Positions 58,001 through 64,000 of a DNA stretch of 64,000 bases are shown here, one piece after another. Positions within the stretch are counted from its first letter, which is position 1; every line of letters starts with the position of its first letter. A program made the position numbers and the translations under genes. The notes below the pieces were generated by a model, which was not told the DNA's origin, ran no database searches, and saw only the letters and a program-made list of their open reading frames with translations. This DNA is from Stutzerimonas stutzeri. GTDB lineage: Bacteria > Pseudomonadota > Gammaproteobacteria > Pseudomonadales > Pseudomonadaceae. The DNA lies in NCBI RefSeq assembly GCF_002890915.1, contig NZ_POUT01000011.1, positions 1 through 64,000 of the forward strand, written 5' to 3'.

Positions 58001-58194
58001 TGGCGTCGCTCGGCTTCGTCCCGATGGCGTTGGCCACAGGGACCGGCGCGGAAGTCCAACGGCCTCTGGCGACCGTGGTCATTGGCGGCATCCTGTCCTC
58101 GACAGCACTGACGCTGCTGGTATTGCCTGCGCTCTATTACACGGCTCTGCAGCGCCGCATGAAACGCAACGAAGAGGATGAGGACGCGAGCTGA
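55030..58194 (+). CDS. czcA: CzcA Co/Zn/Cd RND pump
   Basis: A 1054-residue RND transporter. The proton-relay helix DFGIIVDGAVVIVENAIRRL contains both aspartates and the Glu of the CzcA type. Other landmarks are the first helix RFAIEQRWLVLLAVLGMAG, MGSEFVPSLSEGDFALQALR and LATGTGAEVQRPLATVVIGG. It exports divalent metal across the envelope through CzcBC using the proton gradient. It lies 19 bases after czcB and ends at a strong terminator. Confidence 0.95.
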   Translation: MFERILRFAIEQRWLVLLAVLGMAGVGVYSYQRLPIDAVPDITNVQIQINAAVPGASPLETEQRVTFPIETAMAGLPHLRQTRSLSRSGFAQITVIFDDGTDLYFARQLVSERLQAASNELPQGVEVTLGPISTGLGEIFLWTVEAEPEARRPDGQPYTPTDLREIQDWIIKPQLRNVRGVAEINTIGGFAKEYQVAPDPKRMAAYRITLEQLVVALERNNANVGAGFIERNGEQLSIRTPGQLGSPEDIGNIVLSNAGGAPVRVRDIAEVGIGRELRSGAATDNGREVVLGTAFMLVGENSRSVSQAVAQRLEIINQNLPEGVSAITVYDRTDLVDKAIATVRKNLIEGAILVIAVLFLFLGNLRAALITAMVIPLSMLFTFTGMATNKVSANLMSLGALDFGIIVDGAVVIVENAIRRLAHAQEKHGRILTRSERFHEVFAAAKEARRPLIYGQLIIMVVYLPIFALTGVEGKMFHPMAFTVVIALLGAMILSVTFVPAAVALFVTGKVQEKDNRLMRAARNGYAPVLDWVMRHRTLVFSGAVASVLLSALLAMRMGSEFVPSLSEGDFALQALRVPGTSLSQSVDMQQRLEKAIAEQVPEVKRTFARTGTAEIAADPMPPNISDSYVMLKPKEEWPDPDKSREQLIEDIQKAAASVPGSNYEMSQPIQLRFNELISGVRSDVAVKVFGDDMDILNKTADDIAAILQDVPGASEVKVEQTTGLPLLSVNVDRDKAARFGLNIGDVQDTVAAAIGGREAGTFFEGDRRFDIVVRLSDTLRADPDVLARLPIPVPAVAGAASDRIDFIPLAEVATLEFVLGPNQISREDGKRLVVVSANVRGRDIGSFVQDASAAIAERNPVAPAYWTTWGGQFEQLQAAAKRLQLVVPLALLLVFVLLFMMFNTLRDGLVVFTGIPFALTGGILALWLRDIPLSISAGVGFIALSGVAVLNGLVMIAFIRGLLEEGRPLSEAVREGALVRLRPVLMTALVASLGFVPMALATGTGAEVQRPLATVVIGGILSSTALTLLVLPALYYTALQRRMKRNEEDEDAS

Positions 58195-58214
58195 TATTGG
58201 TTTTCTCCCAACGT

Positions 58215-58241
58215 AGGCCAGGCTTGATGCCTGGCCTTTTT
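58215..58241 (+). terminator. Terminator of czcCBA
   Basis: AGGCCAGGC-TTGAT-GCCTGGCCT, a perfect nine-base stem followed by TTTT, 20 bases after the czcA stop. Confidence 0.9.
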
Positions 58242-58333
58242 ATGAATATCCAATCGAAGCTTCGAAGGGTTCACTGAAAGGATTTGTGGCCCCAATGCGC
58301 TGGTAACGACTGACGGGTACGTTATCGAGAAAC

Positions 58334-58357
58334 AAAAAAAGCGCCTCGAAAGGCGCT
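58334..58357 (-). terminator. Terminator of PtrA-like gene
   Basis: AGCGCCT-N4-AGGCGCT followed on the minus strand by TTTTTTTGTTT. It lies 64 bases after the stop of the small gene at 58422. Confidence 0.85.
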
Positions 58358-58421
58358 TAAATACAGCTTTACCAACGGGATTCGGAAGCTATCGGAGGCG
58401 AAGATTGTTCGGGTGAAGCGG

Positions 58422-58652
58422 TTATTCAGTTTTGGATTCTTTCTTTATTTGCATATTGCTCTGATCCGGGCGCGGATTCTTAGCTTCTAGTCCGTCTATT
58501 TTTTCTTCACCAGACTCGGTTTCGTGAATCCGTTTTTGTTCTGCACGAAACTTTTCGTTAAATTTCATTGAACGATCGTAGCCGTCTCCTGCATAGGATA
58601 ATGCGGAGCCGAAGATTACCGATCCAACAATAATAGCTTTCAACAGATTCAT
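58422..58652 (-). CDS. PtrA-type small secreted protein
   Basis: A 76-residue secreted protein: signal peptide (residues 1-21, FGSALSYAGD) then GYDRSMKFNEKFRAEQKRIH, which matches the N-terminal domain of PtrA-type proteins of Pseudomonas. In P. aeruginosa PtrA is a copper-induced protein described as a repressor of type III secretion and is linked to metal tolerance. The tail is short and charged. It has its own terminator and lies divergent from czcD with at least two TTACA-type boxes in between. Confidence 0.75.
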   Translation of the reverse strand: MNLLKAIIVGSVIFGSALSYAGDGYDRSMKFNEKFRAEQKRIHETESGEEKIDGLEAKNPRPDQSNMQIKKESKTE

Positions 58653-58761
58653 ATGGGCAGCCCTCGCTAAATTCAAAGTGGCTTGTTGAGCTTTCCCGGT
58701 GAGCTCTACAGGTTCTAACGAATTTTGCGCGACTGAAGATAACGGCAGTGTGAGCCAAACA

Positions 58762-58784
58762 TTACATTATTGAAATGTAATCTT
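58762..58784. promoter_or_regulatory. Dyad between PtrA-like gene and czcD
   Basis: TTACATTATTGAAATGTAAT contains inverted ATTACAT and ATGTAAT arms, a wider-spaced form of the box. It is 110 bases upstream of the PtrA-like ATG. Confidence 0.6.
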
Positions 58785-58822
58785 CCGCTGTGCAGCTTGA
58801 ACCACGAAAGATGATGTGAAGA

Positions 58823-58836
58823 TTACAAATCTGTCA
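58823..58836. promoter_or_regulatory. CopR/CzcR-type box, czcD side
   Basis: TTACA-AATC-TGTCA, one mismatch from the consensus, 217 bases before the czcD start and 171 before the PtrA-like start. Confidence 0.58.
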
Positions 58837-59052
58837 TATTCAGATCATGACAAGGGTTAGCCAGTTATCGGCGTATTGAAGGCAATGGCGCACGAACTCG
58901 GGCGATGATGGTCGGATTTCTGTCAACGGTTTGGAGGCTGTCTCCGTGTCAGACGGTACAAAGGCACTAGTATATTTATTTGTTGCTATAGACGACCGTT
59001 TGGCTTCCTGTGCTTAGTCTTTTTTTAGATTTTTAAGGGTGGTTAAAAACCA

Positions 59053-59973
59053 ATGGGCCACGAACATAACCATAACACCGAAGCTATAGGCGATAAGCGT
59101 CTAATTGCTGCTATAGGCGTTAACGCCGCATTAACACTGGCACAAATAGTCGGTGGAATACTCTCTGGTAGCTTATCACTCATTGCTGACGCGCTACATA
59201 ATTTGAGCGATGCCGCATCACTGGTTATTGCGCTGATCGCACGTAAGATCGGTCGCAGACCGCCAGATGCATTTAAAACCTTTGGCTATCGACGCAGTGA
59301 AACCATAGCGGCTTTGATCAACTTGGTCACCCTGATCATCGTCGGTCTCTATCTTATTTACGAGGCCATAGGCCGGTTGTTTTCCCCGCAGCCCATTGAA
59401 GGTTGGACAGTGGTCGTGGTCGCGGGAATAGCCTTGGTTGTAGATATCGTCACGGCCTTTCTCACCTACACAATGTCCAAGAACAGCATGAATATAAAGG
59501 CGGCATTCTTGCACAATGTGTCGGATGCGCTGGCCTCCGTCGGCGTTGTTATCGCCGGGACATTGATACTTCTGTATGGGTGGTACTGGGCGGATACTGT
59601 ACTGACACTGATGATTGCTGGCTACGTGCTCTGGCAAGGCTTTAGCATGCTGCCTAAAACCATCCATCTGTTAATGGAGGGCGCGCCAGAAGGCGTTTCC
59701 GTCGCTGATATAATCAATGTCATGGAACAAGTAAACGACGTCGAGGGCGTTCACCACGTGCATGTTTGGGAAATCGCTGAGCATACAATTGCACTGGAAG
59801 CACATGTTGTCATCAAGAAGGCGAGTCTGCCTGGGATCGAACGAGTGAAGACTGATTTGAAACGTGTACTCCATGAGCAATTCAAAATCAGCCACTCGAC
59901 ACTCGAGATGGAGCTAGACGGCAGTGTTTGTCTCGACACCAAGCAGACCGACAATCACTGCAGCGAAGCATAA
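59053..59973 (+). CDS. czcD: CzcD cation diffusion facilitator
   Basis: A 306-residue CDF transporter. The His-rich start (MGHEHNHN) is followed by six helices with metal site residues in SLIADALHNLSDAASL and FLHNVSDALASVGVV, then a cytoplasmic ferredoxin-like domain (GVHHVHVWEIAEHTIALEAHV). It moves Zn2+, Cd2+ or Co2+ from cytoplasm to periplasm in exchange for H+, feeding CzcCBA. Its promoter region is AT-rich and differs in composition from czcCBA. Confidence 0.93.
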   Translation: MGHEHNHNTEAIGDKRLIAAIGVNAALTLAQIVGGILSGSLSLIADALHNLSDAASLVIALIARKIGRRPPDAFKTFGYRRSETIAALINLVTLIIVGLYLIYEAIGRLFSPQPIEGWTVVVVAGIALVVDIVTAFLTYTMSKNSMNIKAAFLHNVSDALASVGVVIAGTLILLYGWYWADTVLTLMIAGYVLWQGFSMLPKTIHLLMEGAPEGVSVADIINVMEQVNDVEGVHHVHVWEIAEHTIALEAHVVIKKASLPGIERVKTDLKRVLHEQFKISHSTLEMELDGSVCLDTKQTDNHCSEA

Positions 59974-60173
59974 GCTTACTATGCGCTACAATTAAAACAA
60001 GGTATTAACAGAGCGAATAGCCGAATATCACTTATTGGCGCTATGCCCTCGACCTGCGACATATTTCAGGTATATAGATAAGCAGCTCGTCACGATAAAA
60101 TTCAGCTAACTCAAGTGCACCTGCCGCAGGCTGACGCGATAGCAAGTCTCCTAGCCACTACCACTGACAACGC
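59974..60173. other. No gene seen
   Basis: No open frame with motif support lies between czcD and the methyltransferase fragment. Confidence 0.5.
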
Positions 60174-60275
60174 TCAGATCCAGCGGCGGACGCGGGCGCG
60201 GTAGCGAACGAATGATTCGCCGAACAGCGCCTCTAGCGCCCACTCTTCGGGTGCGATCTGGAAACGGTTCATGTA
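60174..60275 (-). pseudogene. CzcN-like methyltransferase, C-terminal fragment
   Basis: About 33 codons encode NRFQIAPEEWALEALFGE, SFVRYRARVRRWI and a stop, the typical end of isoprenylcysteine carboxyl methyltransferase-family membrane proteins. CzcN of czc clusters belongs to this family, and the position beside czcD agrees. The rest of the gene is cut off at 60275, where the Tn3-family inverted repeat begins; the N-terminal part should lie beyond the other end of the transposon. Confidence 0.72.
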
Positions 60276-60313
60276 GGGGTTTGGGGAGCAATGGAACCAA
60301 AAACCAACGTAAG
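60276..60313. repeat. Tn3-family terminal inverted repeat, 38 bp
   Basis: The sequence begins GGGGTTTGGGGAGC and ends ACCAACGTAAG. The length (38 bp), GGGG outer end and TAAG inner end are standard for Tn3-family termini. The coding match to the methyltransferase stops exactly at its outer border. Confidence 0.82.
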
Positions 60314-60366
60314 CTCTGAATCCCACCGTAAAGGGGCTTTCCGATCTCCAGCTCACCCGCCAGGCA

Positions 60367-60765
60367 TTACTCTCTGATCAGTGCCTCGATGATCGGGCAG
60401 ATCGTTCCGCCGTCTCCCGCATCACATTGCTGCACCAGTTCGCCTAACAGTTGCTGCATGACGACCAAGTCGGCCATCTTCTGCTCGATCAACGCGAGCT
60501 TGCGTGCAGCCCGTGCTCGCGTTTCGGCACAGGCGCACGACTCATCCAGCGTCAGCAGTCCACCGACTTCCGAGAGCGTGAAACCCAGCGCCTGAGCCCG
60601 CTTGATGAAACGCAGTCGCTTCACCATGTCCACCGGATAGCGCCGATGGCCACCCAAGGGTTTGGCTGGTTCATCCAGCAGCCCGCGTCGCTGGTAGTAG
60701 CGGATCGTCTCGACGTTCACCCCGGCGGCGTCTGCCAGCTTGCCAATGGTCAGCTCTGTGGCCAT
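60367..60765 (-). CDS. merR: Mercury regulator MerR
   Basis: A 132-residue MerR: helix-turn-helix (LTIGKLADAAGVNVETIRYY), dimer helix, and the three mercury-binding cysteines expected at DESCACAE (about 80), VQQCDAG (about 114) and GGTICPII (about 123). The ATG at 60765 is favoured over a GTG three bases upstream. It binds the dyad next to it, represses without Hg(II) and activates merTP when Hg(II) binds. Confidence 0.94.
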   Translation of the reverse strand: MATELTIGKLADAAGVNVETIRYYQRRGLLDEPAKPLGGHRRYPVDMVKRLRFIKRAQALGFTLSEVGGLLTLDESCACAETRARAARKLALIEQKMADLVVMQQLLGELVQQCDAGDGGTICPIIEALIRE

Positions 60766-60775
60766 CACTTTCTCC

Positions 60776-60807
60776 TTGATTCCGTACTTTGGTACGGAGT
60801 TTAGAAT
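60776..60807 (+). promoter_or_regulatory. mer operator-promoter
   Basis: -35 TTGATT (60776-60781) and -10 TTAGAA or TAGAAT (60801-60807) are 19-20 bases apart. TCCGTAC-TTTG-GTACGGA (60781-60798) is a perfect seven-base-arm dyad, the MerR site. Confidence 0.88.
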
Positions 60808-60839
60808 AGCACCTAGGCAATCAGGCTCAGGAGATGGGA

Positions 60840-61190
60840 ATGGGGATGCAACTCACCGGGAAAGGCTCGCTGGTCGCGAGTTCGCTGACCGCCATCGGTG
60901 CGTCGGTGTGCTGTGTCGGGCCACTGGTGCTGTTGGCACTCGGTGTCGGCGGTACGTGGGTGGGCGCTCTGACCATGATGGAGCCACTACGCCCCCTCTT
61001 CATCGGGTTGACTCTACTGTTCCTGGGATTGGCATTCCGCAAGCTCTACCTGGTGCCACAGGTTTGTACGCCAGGTACACCCTGCGCCGATCCGCGCACG
61101 CTCGTGCGACAGCGACTCGTGTTCTGGATCGTCAGCGTGCTGCTGCTCGGCCTATTGGCCGTGCCGTGGCTCGCCCCGCTGTTCTACTGA
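60840..61190 (+). CDS. merT: Mercuric ion transporter MerT
   Basis: A 116-residue inner-membrane protein with three helices. The first helix has the Cys pair (GASVCCVGPLVLLALG) and the loop has a second pair (QVCTPGTPCADP). It passes Hg(II) from MerP to the cytoplasm. Of three in-frame ATGs, the one at 60840 lies six bases after AGGAG and is chosen. It ends PLFY as in other MerT proteins. Confidence 0.92.
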   Translation: MGMQLTGKGSLVASSLTAIGASVCCVGPLVLLALGVGGTWVGALTMMEPLRPLFIGLTLLFLGLAFRKLYLVPQVCTPGTPCADPRTLVRQRLVFWIVSVLLLGLLAVPWLAPLFY

Positions 61191-61202
61191 AGGAGATTAA
61201 CC

Positions 61203-61478
61203 ATGCGCAAACTGCTGATCGCCGTGCTTTTCGCCTTGCCCTTCGTGGCGCTGGCGGCTCCCCCGAAAACCGTCACGCTCGACGTGCAGAACATGACGTG
61301 CGGACTCTGTCCGATCACGGTCAAGAAGTCGCTGGAGAAGGTGTCCGGCGTGAGTGACGTCCAGGTCAATTTCGACCAGAAGACGGCGACCGTCACCTAC
61401 GATCCCGATAAGGCCCAGCCCGAGGCACTGACTGAGGCGACCGCGAACGCGGGATACCCCTCCACAGTGCAGAAGTGA
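61203..61478 (+). CDS. merP: Periplasmic mercury-binding MerP
   Basis: A 91-residue protein with a signal peptide (residues 1-19, FVALAAPP) and one heavy-metal domain with NMTCGLCPITVKKSLEKV. It binds Hg(II) in the periplasm and hands it to MerT. GGAG lies eight bases before the ATG, 12 bases after merT. Confidence 0.94.
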   Translation: MRKLLIAVLFALPFVALAAPPKTVTLDVQNMTCGLCPITVKKSLEKVSGVSDVQVNFDQKTATVTYDPDKAQPEALTEATANAGYPSTVQK

Positions 61479-61485
61479 GGTCACG

Positions 61486-61698
61486 ATGAGCGCCATTGTC
61501 CTTGAGTCCGTGCTGACTTGCCCGCGCTGCGGCTTCGCCAAGCCGGAAACCATGCCCACGGACGCCTGCCAGTTCTATTACGAGTGCAGCAACTGCAAGG
61601 CGCTGCTGCGCCCCAACCCAGGGGATTGCTGCGTTTTCTGTTCGTTCGGCTCGGTGAAGTGCCCGCCGATCCAGCAGCAGCTTGGGTGTTGCTCATAG
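61486..61698 (+). CDS. GDCCVxC-domain protein
   Basis: A 70-residue cysteine-rich protein: TCPRCGFAKPE, YYECSNCKALLRPNPGDCCV, FCSFGSVKCPP and a CCS end. Two CxxC pairs look like a zinc ribbon, and GDCCVFC is the hallmark of the GDCCVxC family, whose members include selenoproteins in some bacteria. Here the position is Cys (no in-frame TGA). It follows merP by seven bases and ends 12 bases before the convergent transposase. A mercury-binding or redox role is inferred. Confidence 0.85.
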   Translation: MSAIVLESVLTCPRCGFAKPETMPTDACQFYYECSNCKALLRPNPGDCCVFCSFGSVKCPPIQQQLGCCS

Positions 61699-61710
61699 CG
61701 TTTAGGGGGA

Positions 61711-64000
61711 TCACAGGTCGTCGTCTGGATTACGCAGTGGCCGCAGCTCGCCGCGCGCAACTTCTTCCGGTACCGCAAAGGAATACCGCCCGAGCATGTT
61801 GATGTGCTCGTAGATCAGCGGCGATAGCCGGGCCAAATCCTCTTCCAGCACTGGATAGCCGTGCTGCTTGAGCCGTTCCACGGCCGCCGTCATGTAGAGG
61901 GTGTTCCACAGCACGATGATGTTCACCACCAGGCCCAGAGCACCGAGCTGGTCTTCCTGGCCTTCGCGGTAGCGCTGGCGGAGCTCGCCGCGTTTGCCGT
62001 GGAACACGGCGCGGGCCAGGCTGTGCCGGCCTTCGCCTCGGTTCAACTGGGTCAGGGTGGCGCGGCGCTTGGACTCGTCGTCGATATAGGTCAACGTGTG
62101 CAGAGTCTTTTCGATCCGCCCGAATTCGGCCAGCGCCTGGGCCAGCCGGGTGGGTCTATCTCCCGTTTGCAGCGTGCGCATGATGCCAGTCGCCGGCACC
62201 CGGCCGAGTTTGAGCGAGCCGGCCAGGCGCAGCAGGTCGTCCCAGTGCTCGGCGATCAGGTCGAGTTTGACCGACTGGCGGGCCAGCCCGTTGAGCTTGC
62301 CGTAGTCCGCGTCCGGGCGCGTGCGCCAGAAGCGGGTACCGCCGACATCGGCCAGCCGCGAACTGAAGTGGTAGCCAAGTAGGCGGAAGAGCCCGAACAC
62401 CACATCGCTGTAGGCCCCGGTGTCGGTCATGATTTGCGTCGGCTGCAACTCGGTCTGCTGTTCCAGCACGACCGCCAGCAACACCAGGCTGTCGCGCAGC
62501 GTGCCGGGCACGGTGATGGCGTTGAGGCCGGAGAATTGGTCGGAAATCAGGTTGTACCAGGTGACACCCCGGCCGGTGCCGAAATACTTCGGATTGGGGC
62601 CGGCATGCACGGTGCGCACCGGTACGACGAAGCGCATGCCATCGGCGGAGGCGACCTCGCCGCCACCCCAGACTTGGGCCAGTTCCAGTTGGCTTTGCGC
62701 TCCGACCAGGATGGCGTTAGCCGCTGACAGGGTGTCGTCGCGGATATAATTCTGGCTGACCCAGGACAGCCGGTCACGGCGCAGCGCCGGGTTGTCGGTG
62801 CGGATCAAGGGCTCCAGGCCGGTGTTGCAGGCCCCGCCCAACAGCACCGCGCAGAGGCTGGTGACCAGGTTGTCGGCGCGTGCATTGCGTTCGGAGACAT
62901 GGGTGAAGGCCTCGGAAAAGCCAGTGCGGGCGGCGATTTCCAAGAGGATTTCCGGCAGATCGACACGCGGCATCAGGTCAGACACGGCCGCCCGCAGTTG
63001 CAGCAACGAGCAGGGCTCGTCCAGCTTGTCCAGCGCCCCGAGCGACAGTTCGGTCTTGCCCTCGGTGTTCTCGCTCAGTTGAATCGCCGGGTTGTCGGGC
63101 AGGCGCGCGGCTACTGCCAGCCAGGTTGCATCCAGCTCGACGGACAAGGCGTCCAGGGTGGTTTTGGCGTCGATGGTCAGGCCCAGTGACCGGCAGATGA
63201 TCGGTCGCGCCGCCAGCCATTCGGCACCGTCGAGCAGGCCAAGGCGCGGGTCGGCATAGCGCCAACTGGGCGAGACGAAGACATCGCGGCGGCGCAGGGC
63301 CGTGCGCAGCGCATCGAGCGTGCAGAACACATAGGCACCCATGTCGAGGGAGCCATCTTCGCGGGTGATGTGCTTCTGCCAAGCCTTGGCCACGATCTCC
63401 TGCGGCGCGTCATCCTCTGGCTTCCGGCGCGGCAGGTTCAGTTGCAGCCACTCCAGACTAGCCGCCACGCCCTTGCCGGCCGGGCTGAAGCCGAAGCGGA
63501 TGTGCTTGAGCAGGTCGGGCAGGAAGCGGCGCACGCTGCGGTAGCGCGCTTCCAATGCAAGAAAATAGACGTCATCTACCGGGCGGATCAGCGCGTTGAC
63601 CTCTTCCAGGGCCTTTTCCAGGGTGGTCCTCGGCAGGTCGTTGAACAGCCGGGCGCGCACGTTGTCATCGCTGATCGAGCTGTCCAGCACGACCTTGCAC
63701 GCGGCGGCGAGCGTCGCGGCCGACCGATCCAGGTCTTTCAGGCTGCGCATGCGGGCTTTCTTGTCGGCCTTCTCCGCGTTGCTGAACAGGTCGCGCAGCA
63801 AGGCCTCCAGGACTTCCAGTGCGTCGTCGTGCGCAGTCGCCTCCAGGCAGAGTGCGAAGGCCACCAGTGTCGCCATCCGCCGCGACGCCGGCAGCCGATT
63901 AATCGCGGTGACCTTGGCCGTGTTGGCGAAGCGGGCCAGGGCGGCGATACGGCTGGGAGGGATGTGCGCCGCCGCCGGCAAGGTGATGCCGATGCCGCGC
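61711..64000 (-). CDS. tnpA: Tn3-family transposase, 5' end outside window
   Basis: About 760 codons of a Tn3-family transposase; members have about 960-1000 residues, and the frame is open to the window edge. The C-terminal catalytic part is complete: QIMTDTGAYSDVVFGLFRLL (first Asp), RPDADYGKL (second Asp) and GKRGELRQRYREGQEDQLGA (Glu), then LGLVVNIIVLWNTLYM. The stop at 61711 faces the GDCCVxC gene. It should act on the 38-bp ends of the mercury element. Confidence 0.93.
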   Translation of the reverse strand, partial: RGIGITLPAAAHIPPSRIAALARFANTAKVTAINRLPASRRMATLVAFALCLEATAHDDALEVLEALLRDLFSNAEKADKKARMRSLKDLDRSAATLAAACKVVLDSSISDDNVRARLFNDLPRTTLEKALEEVNALIRPVDDVYFLALEARYRSVRRFLPDLLKHIRFGFSPAGKGVAASLEWLQLNLPRRKPEDDAPQEIVAKAWQKHITREDGSLDMGAYVFCTLDALRTALRRRDVFVSPSWRYADPRLGLLDGAEWLAARPIICRSLGLTIDAKTTLDALSVELDATWLAVAARLPDNPAIQLSENTEGKTELSLGALDKLDEPCSLLQLRAAVSDLMPRVDLPEILLEIAARTGFSEAFTHVSERNARADNLVTSLCAVLLGGACNTGLEPLIRTDNPALRRDRLSWVSQNYIRDDTLSAANAILVGAQSQLELAQVWGGGEVASADGMRFVVPVRTVHAGPNPKYFGTGRGVTWYNLISDQFSGLNAITVPGTLRDSLVLLAVVLEQQTELQPTQIMTDTGAYSDVVFGLFRLLGYHFSSRLADVGGTRFWRTRPDADYGKLNGLARQSVKLDLIAEHWDDLLRLAGSLKLGRVPATGIMRTLQTGDRPTRLAQALAEFGRIEKTLHTLTYIDDESKRRATLTQLNRGEGRHSLARAVFHGKRGELRQRYREGQEDQLGALGLVVNIIVLWNTLYMTAAVERLKQHGYPVLEEDLARLSPLIYEHINMLGRYSFAVPEEVARGELRPLRNPDDDL

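Larger units (their letters stand above)
60276..64000. mobile_element. Tn3-family mercury transposon, left part
   Basis: The element starts with a 38-base end (60276-60313) and carries merR, merT, merP, a GDCCVxC gene and, in the minus direction, a Tn3-family transposase that continues past the window. No resolvase, res site or merA is visible in this part. The insertion disrupts the czcN-like gene. Confidence 0.85.

Noticed and set aside
61861..62382. A 173-codon plus-strand frame
   Set aside because: It is antisense to the Tn3-family transposase.

Overview
The window is a heavy-metal resistance island from a Pseudomonas-like gammaproteobacterium. The evidence is the copA/copB, cusCBA, czcCBA/czcRS, OprD-family porin, DUF2790 and PtrA-type genes, together with typical Pseudomonas promoter and codon style. 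It is a patchwork: complete metal operons are separated by IS remnants, truncated genes and stretches with no gene. No rRNA, tRNA or CRISPR array was seen.

Layout. 1-3.5 kb: debris (LysR tail, frameshifted aldo/keto reductase, transposase scrap) plus an AbrB/MazE-like gene. 3.5-9.8 kb: cusCBA Cu/Ag efflux operon on the minus strand, headed by a translationally coupled 51-aa CRCC peptide. 10.1-14.6 kb: plus-strand cluster with a Met-rich periplasmic protein, a Met/His-rich membrane flavoprotein/ferredoxin fusion, a haem-b-like membrane protein, a heptahaem cytochrome c and DUF1622. 14.9-17.1 kb: small secreted proteins. 17.6-31.5 kb: copper cluster with DUF305, copA-orf-copB-cytochrome c, dsbD, DUF411, copZ, Cu+-ATPase, DUF2933, copRS and a Cys-rich copper-storage protein. 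32.3-35.5 kb: an IS5-type and an IS3-type element that broke an antitoxin-like gene and an inositol-phosphatase-like gene. 35.5-46.4 kb: nhaP-type antiporter, pgpA, an atypical pyruvate kinase, a solo tyrosine recombinase, an EamA transporter, a TraI C-terminal fragment, a truncated SRAP gene and a HAD hydrolase. 46.5-60.2 kb: CDF transporter/CadR pair, czcRS, OprD porin, czcCBA, PtrA-like gene, czcD and a broken czcN-like methyltransferase. 60.3-64 kb: left end of a Tn3-family transposon with merR, merTP and a GDCCVxC gene, and a transposase running out of the window.

How it works together. Cu+ leaves the cytoplasm through the P-type ATPase with CopZ. CopA oxidises Cu+ and CopA/CopB bind copper in the periplasm. 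CusCBA and CzcCBA export Cu/Ag and Cd/Zn/Co across the envelope. Csp-like and CzcD-like proteins handle cytoplasmic metal. I found thirteen sites close to TTACA-N4-TGTAA in front of the cus, cop, czc, csp, czcD, PtrA and small-secreted-protein genes, which suggests one CopR/CzcR-type regulon. In four small secreted-protein genes the site starts exactly 72 nt upstream of the start codon. The two least explained items are this small-protein regulon and the NAD(P)H-to-heptahaem-cytochrome cluster at 10.1-14.6 kb.
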